A stretch of DNA of 49,354 nt from CBFHWU01 sp965659665 (GCA_965659665.1 CBFHWU010000004.1:1-49354), one strand, 5' to 3'; counted from the first letter of the stretch, positions 34,804-42,468 are shown. Numbers and translations are program-made. Notes: generated by a model not told the origin, from the sequence alone.

Positions 34804-35431
34804 TAAAGTTTTTATTAATAGTAAGTGCATCATACTTACCAGCAAATTACCTAGTTCATCCAAAAAACGAGTGTTACCCCTCGCCGAAACTCCGCTATCC
34901 AAAATATTAAAAATCGTTCGCCTAACTTCGATCAAGAAACTGTATTTATATGATCAAGATCCAGAGCGTTTATTACAATTATTTAAGGCAAAAATTCCGA
35001 TCGTACAGGCAGGTGGAGGAATTGTAAAAAATCAGAACCATAAATTTTTGTTTATTCATCGAAAAGGTAAATGGGATTTACCCAAAGGAAAAATTGATAA
35101 AGGGGAAACACCTAAAGCCTGTGCCAAACGTGAAGTTGAAGAAGAAACAGGGGTAAAAAAACTTGAAGTAAAACAATTGGCAGGAATGACTTATCACATT
35201 TTCAAACAGAACAATACCTTTCAGCTTAAAGAAACGTTTTGGTTTCACATGAGAACGAATTACTCCGGAAAATTAAAGCCCCAGCAAAACGAAGACATCA
35301 CTAAGGCTGTATGGAAATCTGATTCAAAAGCCTTTAAAGCTTTAAAGAATTCGTATCCTAATATTATTTATTTGTTTAAAAAAATAAGCCAAAATCATAT
35401 ACGGACATGGTTAGGAACTAAGGAAGTATAA
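34799..35431 (+). CDS. NUDIX hydrolase
   Basis: 210 aa from the ATG at 34799 (MYKVFINSKCIILTSK), which matches the N-terminus I recall for flavobacterial NUDIX proteins located beside pyrE. The NUDIX box is perfect: GKIDKGETPKACAKREVEEE then TGV, about 106-128. The N-terminal 65 residues are a family-specific domain seen with this NUDIX type. The substrate is unknown (a nucleoside diphosphate derivative by family). Its 3' end overlaps coaD by 37 nt, an unusually long convergent overlap. Confidence 0.9.
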   Translation: MYKVFINSKCIILTSKLPSSSKKRVLPLAETPLSKILKIVRLTSIKKLYLYDQDPERLLQLFKAKIPIVQAGGGIVKNQNHKFLFIHRKGKWDLPKGKIDKGETPKACAKREVEEETGVKKLEVKQLAGMTYHIFKQNNTFQLKETFWFHMRTNYSGKLKPQQNEDITKAVWKSDSKAFKALKNSYPNIIYLFKKISQNHIRTWLGTKEV

Positions 35432-35847
35432 TCTCCTTTATTTCGGATGATTTCACGAACGATACTGCTGCTGATAAAGGAGGTTTTGGCAGAAGTTAAC
35501 AAAAAAACAGTCTCAATTTCAGACAAGCTACGGTTGGTACGAGCAATAGCTTTTTCAAACTCAAAATCTCCGTTATTGCGCACACCTCTTAGGATAAAAT
35601 CAGCGCCTAATTTTCGACAAAAATCAATGGTCATCCCTTCATAAGTTGCAACCTTAATTAGCGGGTTGGATTGAAAGCATTTTTCTATAAATGCTTTGCG
35701 CTGTTCGATGGGGAACATGTATTTTTTTTCGCTATTGACTCCAATTCCTATAACGATTTCATCAAAAATTTTGATCCCACGATCCAATATATCGAGATGA
35801 CCCAAAGTAAAGGGGTCAAAAGAACCAGGAAAAAGGGCTCGTCGCAT
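35395..35847 (-). CDS. coaD: Phosphopantetheine adenylyltransferase
   Basis: 150 aa from the ATG at 35847. It makes dephospho-CoA from 4'-phosphopantetheine and ATP. The nucleotidyltransferase motif PGSFDPFTLGH is at residues 7-17, RGVRNNGDFEFE is central and the ISSSIVREI motif sits near the C-terminus. The first two codons upstream (TTG CTC) belong to the promoter. Its end lies 37 nt inside the convergent NUDIX gene. Confidence 0.96.
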   Translation of the reverse strand: MRRALFPGSFDPFTLGHLDILDRGIKIFDEIVIGIGVNSEKKYMFPIEQRKAFIEKCFQSNPLIKVATYEGMTIDFCRKLGADFILRGVRNNGDFEFEKAIARTNRSLSEIETVFLLTSAKTSFISSSIVREIIRNKGDYTSLVPNHVRI

Positions 35848-35850
35848 GAG

Positions 35851-35880
35851 CAAATATATCTAATTTTTTATTGCCTCAAA
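35851..35880 (-). promoter_or_regulatory. Promoter of coaD
   Basis: On the minus strand, TTTG (35877-35880), an 18-nt spacer and TATATTTG (35851-35858). The -7 box ends 3 nt before the ATG, so transcription would start at or next to the start codon. The -33 part lies inside the C-terminal codons of ddl. Confidence 0.65.
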
Positions 35881-36834
35881 AAGAGCATTGGAGAATAGTT
35901 CTTGCAGTGAAATATGGGCGTGTTGTGCCTGTTGAGGAAGTAAGCTAGCCTGGGTGAGTCCAGGAACGGTATTGATTTCAAGAAAATAAGGAACATCTTT
36001 GATAAAAATAAAATCACTTCGGCTCACTCCTTTCATACCAAGTAAGGTATAAATTTGTTTGGCTGTTTGTTGAACATTTTTCAGTTGTCGCTCTGTTAGT
36101 CGAGCAGGGGTAATTTCCTGTGATTTTCCTTCATATTTGGCTGAAAAGTCAAAAAAATCGGTGGTACAAATAATTTCGGTTGGAGGGAGTACACGAATTT
36201 GGTTATTGTAAGTAATGACGCCTATTGAAACTTCGGTACCATCCAAAAAAGATTCAATAAGCACACTTTCATCTTCTCCCAAAGCTTGTGTAATTGCAGC
36301 GTCTAATTCTTTCTCTCGATATACTTTAACCACGCCAAAGCTACTTCCTGCCTGATTGGCCTTGACAAAACATGGATACCCGATTTGGGTATAAACATAC
36401 TGATAATCAATCGCTTTCCCTTTTTTTAATTCATAGTGATGGGCCATAGCAATACCGTGAGGACGTAAAAAATTTAGGGTTTTGACTTTGTTGTAGGTGA
36501 GTGCTGAAACTTTGGCTGAACATCCTGTGTATGGGAGGTTGAGGGTGTCAAAATAAGTTTGCATTTTTCCGTTTTCTCCAGGATCACCATGAATGGCATT
36601 AAATACAATATCGAAACAAAGTATTTTTTTTTCTTTAGTAGCTGTAAAATTGGACAGGTTGATAGCAACCCAATTGTCGTCCCATTTGACTTTCCATCCA
36701 TCCGAATGAATATGTACAGCATAAGGTTCAAAGCTGTTCGTATCGAGGTGTTCCATCACGACAGCGCCACTTTGGAGCGAAATATCTCGCTCAGAGGTAT
36801 ACCCTCCCATAATTACAGCTACGATGTGCTTCAT
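35860..36834 (-). CDS. ddl: D-alanine--D-alanine ligase
   Basis: 324 aa ATP-grasp enzyme that makes the D-Ala-D-Ala dipeptide for peptidoglycan. VIMGGYTSERDISLQSG is at residues 8-24, VKANQAGSSFGVVKV binds ATP, and the C-terminal GVSRSDFIF, FLEINTVPGLTQASLLP complete the active site. Length is normal. It ends 12 nt before the coaD ATG, and coaD's promoter overlaps its last codons. Divergent from the PASTA protein gene. Confidence 0.96.
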   Translation of the reverse strand: MKHIVAVIMGGYTSERDISLQSGAVVMEHLDTNSFEPYAVHIHSDGWKVKWDDNWVAINLSNFTATKEKKILCFDIVFNAIHGDPGENGKMQTYFDTLNLPYTGCSAKVSALTYNKVKTLNFLRPHGIAMAHHYELKKGKAIDYQYVYTQIGYPCFVKANQAGSSFGVVKVYREKELDAAITQALGEDESVLIESFLDGTEVSIGVITYNNQIRVLPPTEIICTTDFFDFSAKYEGKSQEITPARLTERQLKNVQQTAKQIYTLLGMKGVSRSDFIFIKDVPYFLEINTVPGLTQASLLPQQAQHAHISLQELFSNALFEAIKN

Positions 36835-36838
36835 GCTA

Positions 36839-36883
36839 CAAAAATATCATTTATTTTTGCCCCAGCTCATTTTGCTATCTTTG
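36839..36883. promoter_or_regulatory. Divergent -7 elements for ddl and the PASTA gene
   Basis: Minus strand: TATTTTTG at 36839-36846, ending 4 nt before the ddl ATG. Plus strand: TTTG (36856-36859), a 16-nt spacer and TATCTTTG (36876-36883), ending 17 nt before the PASTA-gene ATG at 36901. Both cell-wall genes are thus driven from one 66-bp gap. Confidence 0.55.
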
Positions 36884-36900
36884 AATTAAATTTTTCGGAC

Positions 36901-37461
36901 ATGAAACTGTTGCGTTTTTTATTTAGTCTTTCCTTTTTGAAACAGCTTTTTTTGGCGGGTGTTGCAGTGCTCACCATGGGTTTTTTGTTCTTGTATGCCA
37001 TTCAGATTCATACTCGTCACAATCATTTTAAGGTGGTTCCCGAATTATCTAAGATCCCTTTGGATCAAGCGGTCCAACTTTTAGCGCTTAATGCCTTGCG
37101 TTATGAAGTGATTGATTCGGCTAATTACAATCCCAATTATGTTCCATTTGCGGTCATTGAACAATTGCCTTTGGCGGGAGAAAAAGTCAAAGAGGATCGC
37201 ATTATTTATCTCACGGTTAACCCCTCAAACTATCGAAGTGTTTCGTTGCCTGACATTATCCAAATTACCCTTCGAAATGCCGAATCAACGCTAAGGTCAG
37301 TTGGGCTTGACATTGGAGAAATTACTTATCGAGATAATATTGGGAAAAATATGGTATTGCAAATGCGGTATGATGGAGCACCTATAGTAGCGGGGTCAAA
37401 AGTACCTAAAACTTCCCAAATTGATTTGGTATTGGGTAATGGTAAACGTGAAACCGAATAA
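36901..37461 (+). CDS. Membrane-anchored PASTA-domain protein
   Basis: 186 aa. One N-terminal membrane segment (about 14-34: FLAGVAVLTMGFLFLYAIQI) is followed by periplasmic PASTA-like repeats. The sequence shows the VPELSKIPLDQAVQLLA pattern, then SLPDIIQITLRNAESTLRSVGL, each ending in a Pro-Gly/Thr-x-Leu turn. PASTA domains bind peptidoglycan or muropeptides. No kinase domain is attached. The ATG at 36901 is chosen because the longer open frame runs through ddl. Neighbours ddl and rluD are typical of this flavobacterial locus. Confidence 0.87.
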   Translation: MKLLRFLFSLSFLKQLFLAGVAVLTMGFLFLYAIQIHTRHNHFKVVPELSKIPLDQAVQLLALNALRYEVIDSANYNPNYVPFAVIEQLPLAGEKVKEDRIIYLTVNPSNYRSVSLPDIIQITLRNAESTLRSVGLDIGEITYRDNIGKNMVLQMRYDGAPIVAGSKVPKTSQIDLVLGNGKRETE

Positions 37462-37462
37462 G

Positions 37463-38488
37463 ATGGAACCACCACTAGACGAGGACCAAGCCCTTTACGA
37501 ACATTATCACTACACCGCTGATTTGGGTCAAGCCCCCCTTAGGGTAGACAAATACCTGATGAATCGTATTGAAAATGCCACTCGAAACAAAATTCAACAC
37601 GCGGCTAAGTCAGGGGGTATTCATGTCAATGGAAAGTCAGTTAAGTCCAATTATAAAGTGAAAGGAGGAGATAAGGTTCAGGTTCTTTTTGCTCACCCCC
37701 CCTACGAAAACTTACTGCTTGCAGAGCAAATGTTGTTGGATATTAGCTACGAAGATGATGCTTTGTTGGTCGTTAATAAGCCTGCTGGTTTGGTGGTTCA
37801 TCCGGGTCATGGAAACTACAACGGAACACTTATCAATGGATTGATTCATCACTTTGATCATTTGCCAAAAAACAGCAATAATCGCCCGGGATTGGTACAT
37901 CGAATTGACAAAGACACTAGCGGACTGTTGGTGGTTGCCAAAACTGAATATGCGATGACTCATTTGGCCCAACAGTTTTTTGATAAATCGTCCGATCGAT
38001 TATATTTGGCCTTGGTTTGGGGAGATGTCAAAAATGATAAAGGAACAGTTGAAGGAAATTTGGCTCGAGATCCTAAAAACCGACTGCTCATGGCTGTATT
38101 TCCTGCGGGCGATCACGGCAAAGAAGCCGTGACCCATTACAAAGTGGTAGAGCGATTTGGTTATGTAACTCTTATTGAGTGTCAATTAGAAACAGGGCGT
38201 ACTCATCAAATACGAGCGCATATGAAATTCCTTGGACACCCATTGTTCAGTGATGCGCGTTATGGAGGGAACAAAATTCTAAAAGGTACTGCCTTTACGA
38301 AGTACAAACAGTTTGTTGACAATTGTTTTAAGATCATGCCCCGACAGGCTTTACATGCTAAAACCCTAGGGTTTGTACATCCGGTTTCGGGCGAAAAAAT
38401 TTCACTTAATTCAGAACTCCCTGAGGATTTTACTGTTTGTTTGGACAAGTGGCGACACTACGCTCAGCACCAGCAGTTGTTGGATTGA
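37463..38488 (+). CDS. rluD: Ribosomal large-subunit pseudouridine synthase D family
   Basis: 341 aa from the ATG at 37463, right after the stop of the PASTA gene (37459-37461); an in-frame ATG at 37439 inside that gene is possible but less likely. An S4 RNA-binding domain is at the N-terminus (RVDKYLMNRIENATRNKIQ, about 28-46). The catalytic motif HRIDKDTSGLLVVAKT follows at about 145-160. RTHQIRAHMKFLGHPLFSD near 245 is the other family mark. The predicted targets are the uridines of helix 69 in 23S rRNA (E. coli 1911, 1915, 1917). Confidence 0.93.
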   Translation: MEPPLDEDQALYEHYHYTADLGQAPLRVDKYLMNRIENATRNKIQHAAKSGGIHVNGKSVKSNYKVKGGDKVQVLFAHPPYENLLLAEQMLLDISYEDDALLVVNKPAGLVVHPGHGNYNGTLINGLIHHFDHLPKNSNNRPGLVHRIDKDTSGLLVVAKTEYAMTHLAQQFFDKSSDRLYLALVWGDVKNDKGTVEGNLARDPKNRLLMAVFPAGDHGKEAVTHYKVVERFGYVTLIECQLETGRTHQIRAHMKFLGHPLFSDARYGGNKILKGTAFTKYKQFVDNCFKIMPRQALHAKTLGFVHPVSGEKISLNSELPEDFTVCLDKWRHYAQHQQLLD

Positions 38489-38494
38489 TTAAGA

Positions 38495-38522
38495 CTTCTT
38501 TTTTTGATTAGAAGAGTTTTTT
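38495..38522 (+). terminator. Probable terminator after rluD
   Basis: CTTCT at 38495-38499 can pair with AGAAG at 38510-38514 across a T-rich loop, followed by a T run (38517-38522). The stem is short and the score is limited. Confidence 0.35.
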
Positions 38523-38529
38523 ATTTTTG
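38522..38529 (+). promoter_or_regulatory. -7 element for yaaA
   Basis: TATTTTTG, an exact TAnnTTTG match, ending 14 nt before the yaaA ATG at 38544. It overlaps the end of the T run of the preceding hairpin. No -33 element was identified. Confidence 0.4.
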
Positions 38530-38543
38530 GTTAAAATTATATT

Positions 38544-39305
38544 ATGAAAATTTTAGTTTCTCCCGCCAAGTCGTTGAATTACGAATCTGTTTTGCCCACT
38601 ACCACACACACCCAGCCTGTGTTTGTTCTTGAAGCCCAGCAACTCAATACTTCTTTGCGAGATGAATCTCCGGTGGCTTTAAAAAAAATGATGGGTATTT
38701 CTGATAAGCTTGCCGAGTTGAATTGGAAACGCAATCAAACCTTTTCAACTCCTTTTACCCCTACAAATGCACGTCCAGCGGTTTTTGCTTTTAATGGAGA
38801 TGTGTATTCGGGACTTGATGCTTATTCGATAGCTATCGAAAACCATGACAAACTTCAGAACAGTTTGCGGATTTTATCAGGTTTATACGGAATGCTAAAA
38901 CCTTTTGATTTGATGCAACCGTATCGATTGGAAATGGGAACTCCATACGCAGTGGATGGTTCAAAAAACCTGTACGAGTTTTGGAAATCTAAACTCACCC
39001 AACTCCTCAATGCTGAATTACAAGAAGGGGAATTACTTGTCAATTTGGCCAGTAAGGAATATGCTTCTGCGGTTGATTTTAAGGCTATACAACGACCAGT
39101 GATAGCTCCAGTGTTTAAAGATTTTAAAAACGGTCAACTCAAAATCATTTCTTTTTACGCCAAAAAGGCACGAGGACTTATGGCGCGTTACCTTATTGAT
39201 AGCCATGCCGAAGGATATCAAGATCTGCTTGGCTTTGTTTCTGAGGGTTATGCTTATAGTGAAGAATATACCAATGACGCTGCGGCACCTGTTTTTGTGC
39301 GTTGA
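38544..39305 (+). CDS. yaaA: Peroxide stress protein YaaA
   Basis: 253 aa, the DUF328/UPF0246 family. The protein lowers free iron and protects against peroxide damage in E. coli. Family marks are MKILVSPAKSLNYES at the N-terminus, KMMGISDKLAELNW, PAVFAFNGDVYSGLDA and LYGMLKPFDLMQPYRLEMG. Length is normal. It ends within one base of the convergent bTHX gene. Confidence 0.95.
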   Translation: MKILVSPAKSLNYESVLPTTTHTQPVFVLEAQQLNTSLRDESPVALKKMMGISDKLAELNWKRNQTFSTPFTPTNARPAVFAFNGDVYSGLDAYSIAIENHDKLQNSLRILSGLYGMLKPFDLMQPYRLEMGTPYAVDGSKNLYEFWKSKLTQLLNAELQEGELLVNLASKEYASAVDFKAIQRPVIAPVFKDFKNGQLKIISFYAKKARGLMARYLIDSHAEGYQDLLGFVSEGYAYSEEYTNDAAAPVFVR

Positions 39306-39398
39306 CTATTTTTTCTTTTTCTTGATTCGAGGTCGTCGTACGCCAAAACTATTATTTACAATTTTTCCTCTCCGTGTTTTTCGGTCTCCTTTACCCAT
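39306..39398 (-). CDS. Small ribosomal subunit protein bTHX
   Basis: 30 aa, starting ATG at 39398, MGKGDRKTRRGKIVNNSFG then an Arg/Lys-rich end. It matches the short THX (S31/Thx) peptide of the 30S subunit: a conserved GKGDRKTRRGKI start, a short middle and a lysine-rich tail. Such peptides stabilise the 30S head in Thermus. Genes this short are often missed. It converges on yaaA with no gap (39305/39306). No perfect -7 box was found upstream. Confidence 0.85.
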   Translation of the reverse strand: MGKGDRKTRRGKIVNNSFGVRRPRIKKKKK

Positions 39399-39702
39399 GA
39401 TGTAAGATTTGGTGAAGGAAAGATACAAAAATTTGGTTGTAACCCCCCCTTTATGGCATGTTTTTTTGGAAGTCATTTTTGTTTTACACCCCAAAAATAA
39501 GATGGTTTTTTTGGTTGTTAATATTTAAATAAACAACCCAGTTGAACCAATCGTCATAAAAGGGTCAAACACCTTAAAATAAGTAAATTACATTTTATTA
39601 TGTCTAATTTAAATAAAAAAATATTAACATTTTTTTAGCATTTCTGTATGGTATTTTTTGAAAAAAAAACTATATTTATTGTAACCTCAAATTCTAAATC
39701 AG
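39399..39702. other. Boundary spacer between core and accessory regions
   Basis: About 300 bp, AT-rich with long A and T runs (for example at 39660-39669). A TATATTTA box (one mismatch from TAnnTTTG) lies at 39671-39678, 25 nt before the ATG at 39703. I see no gene, repeat or tRNA here that would mark an integration point. Confidence 0.5.
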
Positions 39703-40311
39703 ATGAACAAATTTTTTACTTTGGCAGTCATTGTTTTTAGCTGTTTAACCATGGCACAAAACCCCGAAACAGAGAGAGAAATAAGAGAGCTTGATTTGTT
39801 GGCAGATCGGTTTTTGAATTCCCAATCTACTAACACAGCATCTAATCTTTTCAACTCAGCCTCACCGACCTTTGACGATAGTGTAGAAATTAGACAAGTT
39901 TCAAGCCTGTATCCTGGATTAGGGATCGCTTCTTATCAGACAGAGGCGTTAGCTGGAGGAGGGCCCGTGATAGGCTTCTGGAACTTTGGAAATGCTGGGG
40001 TAGATATCGCAACCCCCAATAACATGGGGTTGGGAACTATCCTCTTTGGTGGTCATGACGGATCTAATACCGTACACTCAGGACGAATAGAAGTGTATAC
40101 TACCGAGAAGTTTTCGCCTGGGAACTATGGTGCCAATATGCGATTTCGAGTGGGAGGTACATCTCGTTGTTGTGGCGCTACTCGGATGACCCTTGTAGGA
40201 GCTACGGGGAATGTTGGCATCGGCACCGTAAGTCCTCAAACCAAATTACATATTGCAAATGGAACCTTACGAACTTGGAACCCTTTAGCACTTGAGCAAA
40301 AAATTAGTTAA
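39703..40311 (+). pseudogene. Truncated secreted 'GIGT'-motif protein
   Basis: 202 aa with a Sec signal peptide (MNKFFTLAVIVFSCLTMAQ). Residues about 20-165 are unlike the paralogue at 44261. Residues about 168-195 (GNVGIGTVSPQTKLHIANG, then TLRTWNPLA) match it nearly exactly, and the DNA is 76/78 identical (40213-40290 against 45158-45235). The match breaks at 40290 and 7 residues later the frame stops. The conserved C-terminal segment of the paralogue (YVFKNDYTLLSL...) and its coiled coil are missing. It could still be expressed as a secreted protein, but it looks like the head of a broken gene. Confidence 0.7.
40213..40290 (+). repeat. 78-bp repeat, copy 1
   Basis: Matches 45158-45235 with two mismatches (A to G at the codon for Gln/Ala in QTK/QAK region, and A to C in TGGAACC). 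It encodes VGIGTVSPQ.KLHIANGTLRTW and is where the truncated left copy and the intact gene share sequence. Confidence 0.9.
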
Positions 40312-40322
40312 ACTTTAAGATC

Positions 40323-40685
40323 ATGAAAACCCATATGCTTATCCTATTATTATTTGTGCTACTACAATTTAGCTGTGAAGACGGTTCTAAGCTTGACCGA
40401 CAGGAAGCACAATTTGTTGTAAAAAATTCAACCGATTTTGCTTTGCTAGATGTTTCTGTTTTTTCAGTGCCAATCGATGATTTATTACCAAATAGTGAAT
40501 CAAATAAATATAACTTTTCTTTTGAAAGGCTAGAAGATGACCCTATCATAACCTTTAAAACAAAAGACGCCACGTTTGTGAAGTATTTGTTACCAGATTC
40601 AACTAGACAAGTGAACATGATTGTTATTGACAGCTTAAATTTTGAAACGTTGAACACTTACTTGCACATCAAAAAAAGACCATAA
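40323..40685 (+). CDS. Small lipoprotein, unknown function
   Basis: 120 aa. Type II signal peptide with lipobox LQFSC (Cys at residue 18), so it is predicted to be lipid-anchored, probably in the outer membrane. The mature part is acidic and rich in Phe, Asp and Ser, with no recognised domain. It lies where the 3' part of the GIGT-protein gene would be in an intact copy, with the truncated gene ending 11 nt upstream. It could be an inserted cassette. Confidence 0.65.
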   Translation: MKTHMLILLLFVLLQFSCEDGSKLDRQEAQFVVKNSTDFALLDVSVFSVPIDDLLPNSESNKYNFSFERLEDDPIITFKTKDATFVKYLLPDSTRQVNMIVIDSLNFETLNTYLHIKKRP

Positions 40686-40689
40686 CAAT

Positions 40690-40736
40690 GTATAAGAAAG
40701 CATATCCACCCTACGGGACGGCAACGTTTCTTATAC
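40690..40736. repeat. 10-bp inverted repeat with GC-rich interior
   Basis: GTATAAGAAA (40690-40699) and TTTCTTATAC (40727-40736) are perfect reverse complements, 27 bp apart. The interior contains CCCTACGGG. The structure follows the lipoprotein gene by 4 nt and precedes a GC-rich patch (CTGGCGCGCG at about 40782-40791) that is foreign to its surroundings. Confidence 0.75.
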
Positions 40737-40822
40737 CAATGGATGTAGCACATTCAGCTAAAGCTGACCAAAGTTACCCCCCTGGCGCGCGTTTGTAACG
40801 GGTGTCTACCAAATAAATAAAC

Positions 40823-40867
40823 ATGAAAAACCTACTCCTTAGTGTAAGTGGGCAAAAAAATAAATAA
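40823..40867 (+). pseudogene. Stub of the T9SS-sorted protein gene
   Basis: Starts MKNLLLS and stops after 14 codons. The 24 bases 40820-40843 are identical to 45792-45815, the start of the intact gene at 45795; the two diverge from the next base. It is a remnant, not a gene. Confidence 0.75.
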
Positions 40868-40872
40868 ATATT

Positions 40873-41364
40873 ATGAGATCAATAATTCTAATTGCAAGCG
40901 TGCTGTTATCACTGTCTAGTTGTGGCGGTGATGATGATTTTAAAACTACTTCTATCACTTTTACTGAAATCGGAAAAGGAGATTTAGGCCCTCCTTATCT
41001 GTATAATGGTAATAGTGTTAATCGAGTAATCGATAATTTAGATGAGTGGAAGAACTTAATTAATGCAATAGATCACAATCCATTAAATATATATTTAAAA
41101 AACCTGACTAAAATTGACATTGATTTTTCTAAATCTCAAATAATTGTAATTTTTGACTGCGAAGAGATGCCACCTAGCATAACTGACATAAAAACTATCA
41201 CTGAATATGAAAATGAAATTATAGTAAAATATGAGACAGTTGGCTCAACTGCTGCAGTTGCATTTTTGGGACAATCTTTTCATGTAGTAAAAATGCCTAG
41301 CTCTAAAAAACCAATAAAATTTCAGGAGTCTACTATAAAATCAATTACGAGGTGTCCAAAATAG
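40873..41364 (+). CDS. Small lipoprotein, possibly PrcB-like
   Basis: 163 aa with a lipoprotein signal (MRSIILIASVLLSLSSCGG; Cys at residue 17) and the acidic run GGDDD that often sends lipoproteins to the outer surface in Bacteroidota. The mature part (SQIIVIFDCEEMPPSITDI...EIIVKYETVGSTAAVAFLGQ) has a beta-strand pattern that recalls PrcB-type domains, but the match is weak. The signal sequence is duplicated almost exactly at 41372-41425. Its role is unknown. Confidence 0.65.
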   Translation: MRSIILIASVLLSLSSCGGDDDFKTTSITFTEIGKGDLGPPYLYNGNSVNRVIDNLDEWKNLINAIDHNPLNIYLKNLTKIDIDFSKSQIIVIFDCEEMPPSITDIKTITEYENEIIVKYETVGSTAAVAFLGQSFHVVKMPSSKKPIKFQESTIKSITRCPK

Positions 41365-41371
41365 TTATAAT

Positions 41372-41425
41372 ATGAAATCAATAATTCTAATTGCAAGCGT
41401 ACTTTTTTCACTAAGTAATTGTTAA
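41372..41425 (+). pseudogene. Duplicated lipoprotein signal peptide ending at the lipobox Cys
   Basis: 17 codons, MKSIILIASVLFSLSNC then a stop. The 23 bases TCAATAATTCTAATTGCAAG plus CGT are identical to those in the start of the 40873 gene, 499 bp upstream. Only the signal peptide and lipobox Cys are retained. It is a remnant of a second lipoprotein gene or a very small duplication. Confidence 0.7.
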
Positions 41426-41438
41426 CACCTAAATTAAG

Positions 41439-42119
41439 ATGAAAATTAAATTTTACACATCGCTTTGCATATTATTATTTTGCTTGACCTTAATGTCTCA
41501 AAATAACTATTATTACTACAATGGTAAAAAAAATAATTTAATAATTGATGAAGATTTTTCAAGCGGAAATAACATTTCATTTAGTAGAGGTGATAATATT
41601 GACCCAATTCAAATTTCAGAAATATTCTACATCAAATTAAAAAAGCCAAGTGATTTAACAATTTTAAAACAAACCGCTAATCAAAAAAATGCCACGGTTT
41701 TGCAACAAAACAAGTTCATGCCATTATGGTATAAACTCAAACTCAATGATAGAAATAACAAATCTTCATTAGAAATTTGCAATGAAATTTACGAAACAGG
41801 CTTTTTTGCAGATGTTGACCCTGCATTTATGTTTGATTTTAGTAATAGTTGTAGCAATGATGATGATTTTAAAAATTTGTGGGGCCTCAAAAATTCGAAA
41901 AATCCTAATATTGACATTAATATCTGTGATGCATGGACAATAAACGAAGGTAATGGAGTTAATGTGGCAGTCGTTGATCATGGAATTGATAAATCTAACA
42001 ATGATTTAAATAACAATATTTCGCCCATAAGCTATGATACTCAAAATGGAAATTCTACTTCTGTATTTGAGAATGGAAGAAATCATGGAACTCATGTAGC
42101 AGGAACTTCAAGATTATAA
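41439..42119 (+). pseudogene. Truncated subtilase (S8 peptidase)
   Basis: 226 aa with a Sec signal peptide (MKIKFYTSLCILLFCLTLMSQ), then a prodomain-like region with PLWYKLKLND (about 95-104) and AFMFDF. The catalytic Asp is in VAVVDHGIDKSNND (about 177-190) and the catalytic His is in NHGTHVAGT (about 215-223). The open frame stops right after that motif, so the oxyanion Asn and the Ser region (GTSMA) are absent. The usual enzyme would be at least 350 residues. An orphan T9SS sorting domain in the same frame starts about 340 bp downstream, suggesting that the middle was lost or replaced. Confidence 0.75.
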
Positions 42120-42123
42120 AAAA

Positions 42124-42468
42124 ATGAAGTATATATATTTAATAGTTTGTATTGCATTTGTAACGAGTAGTAATTCTTGTAATAAAGAGAATGACAAACA
42201 GGGCGACATTGTTACTTATTACTATGATGAGACCCAATGTGCTAACCCATGGGGAACGGGGCAAACAATGGATGAAAAAATAACTGAATTAAAAATATTT
42301 TTAAAGGATAAGGATATTGAATGGAAATCAATTGAGTTAAAAGAAGAAACAGATTTACTGGTAGATTGTGAAGCCTGCAATTGTGGAACAGGTTATAGAT
42401 TTTATTTAAAAATTGTCTATGAATTTTCTAAAAAGGTCGAAGATATTGGTTTTAAACACATCCAATAA
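42124..42468 (+). CDS. Small lipoprotein with paired cysteines
   Basis: 114 aa, with a lipoprotein signal (SSNSCNKEN; Cys at residue 19). The mature part has ETQCANPWGTG and VDCEACNCGTGYRFYL motifs. I recall similar small flavobacterial lipoproteins with a QCxxxW segment and a CxxCxC segment, of unknown function. It looks complete: it has its own signal peptide and ends in an ordinary stop. It stands exactly where the middle of the subtilase gene should be, beginning 4 nt after the truncated frame stops. Confidence 0.65.
   Translation: MKYIYLIVCIAFVTSSNSCNKENDKQGDIVTYYYDETQCANPWGTGQTMDEKITELKIFLKDKDIEWKSIELKEETDLLVDCEACNCGTGYRFYLKIVYEFSKKVEDIGFKHIQ

Noticed and set aside
34792..34935. Extension of pyrE beyond the ATG at 34791
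   Set aside because: It lies entirely within the divergent NUDIX gene, and the family N-terminus begins at 34791.
36559..36900. Long in-frame extension upstream of the PASTA gene
   Set aside because: It runs through ddl coding sequence on the opposite strand; the ATG at 36901 with a membrane segment and promoter is clearly the start.
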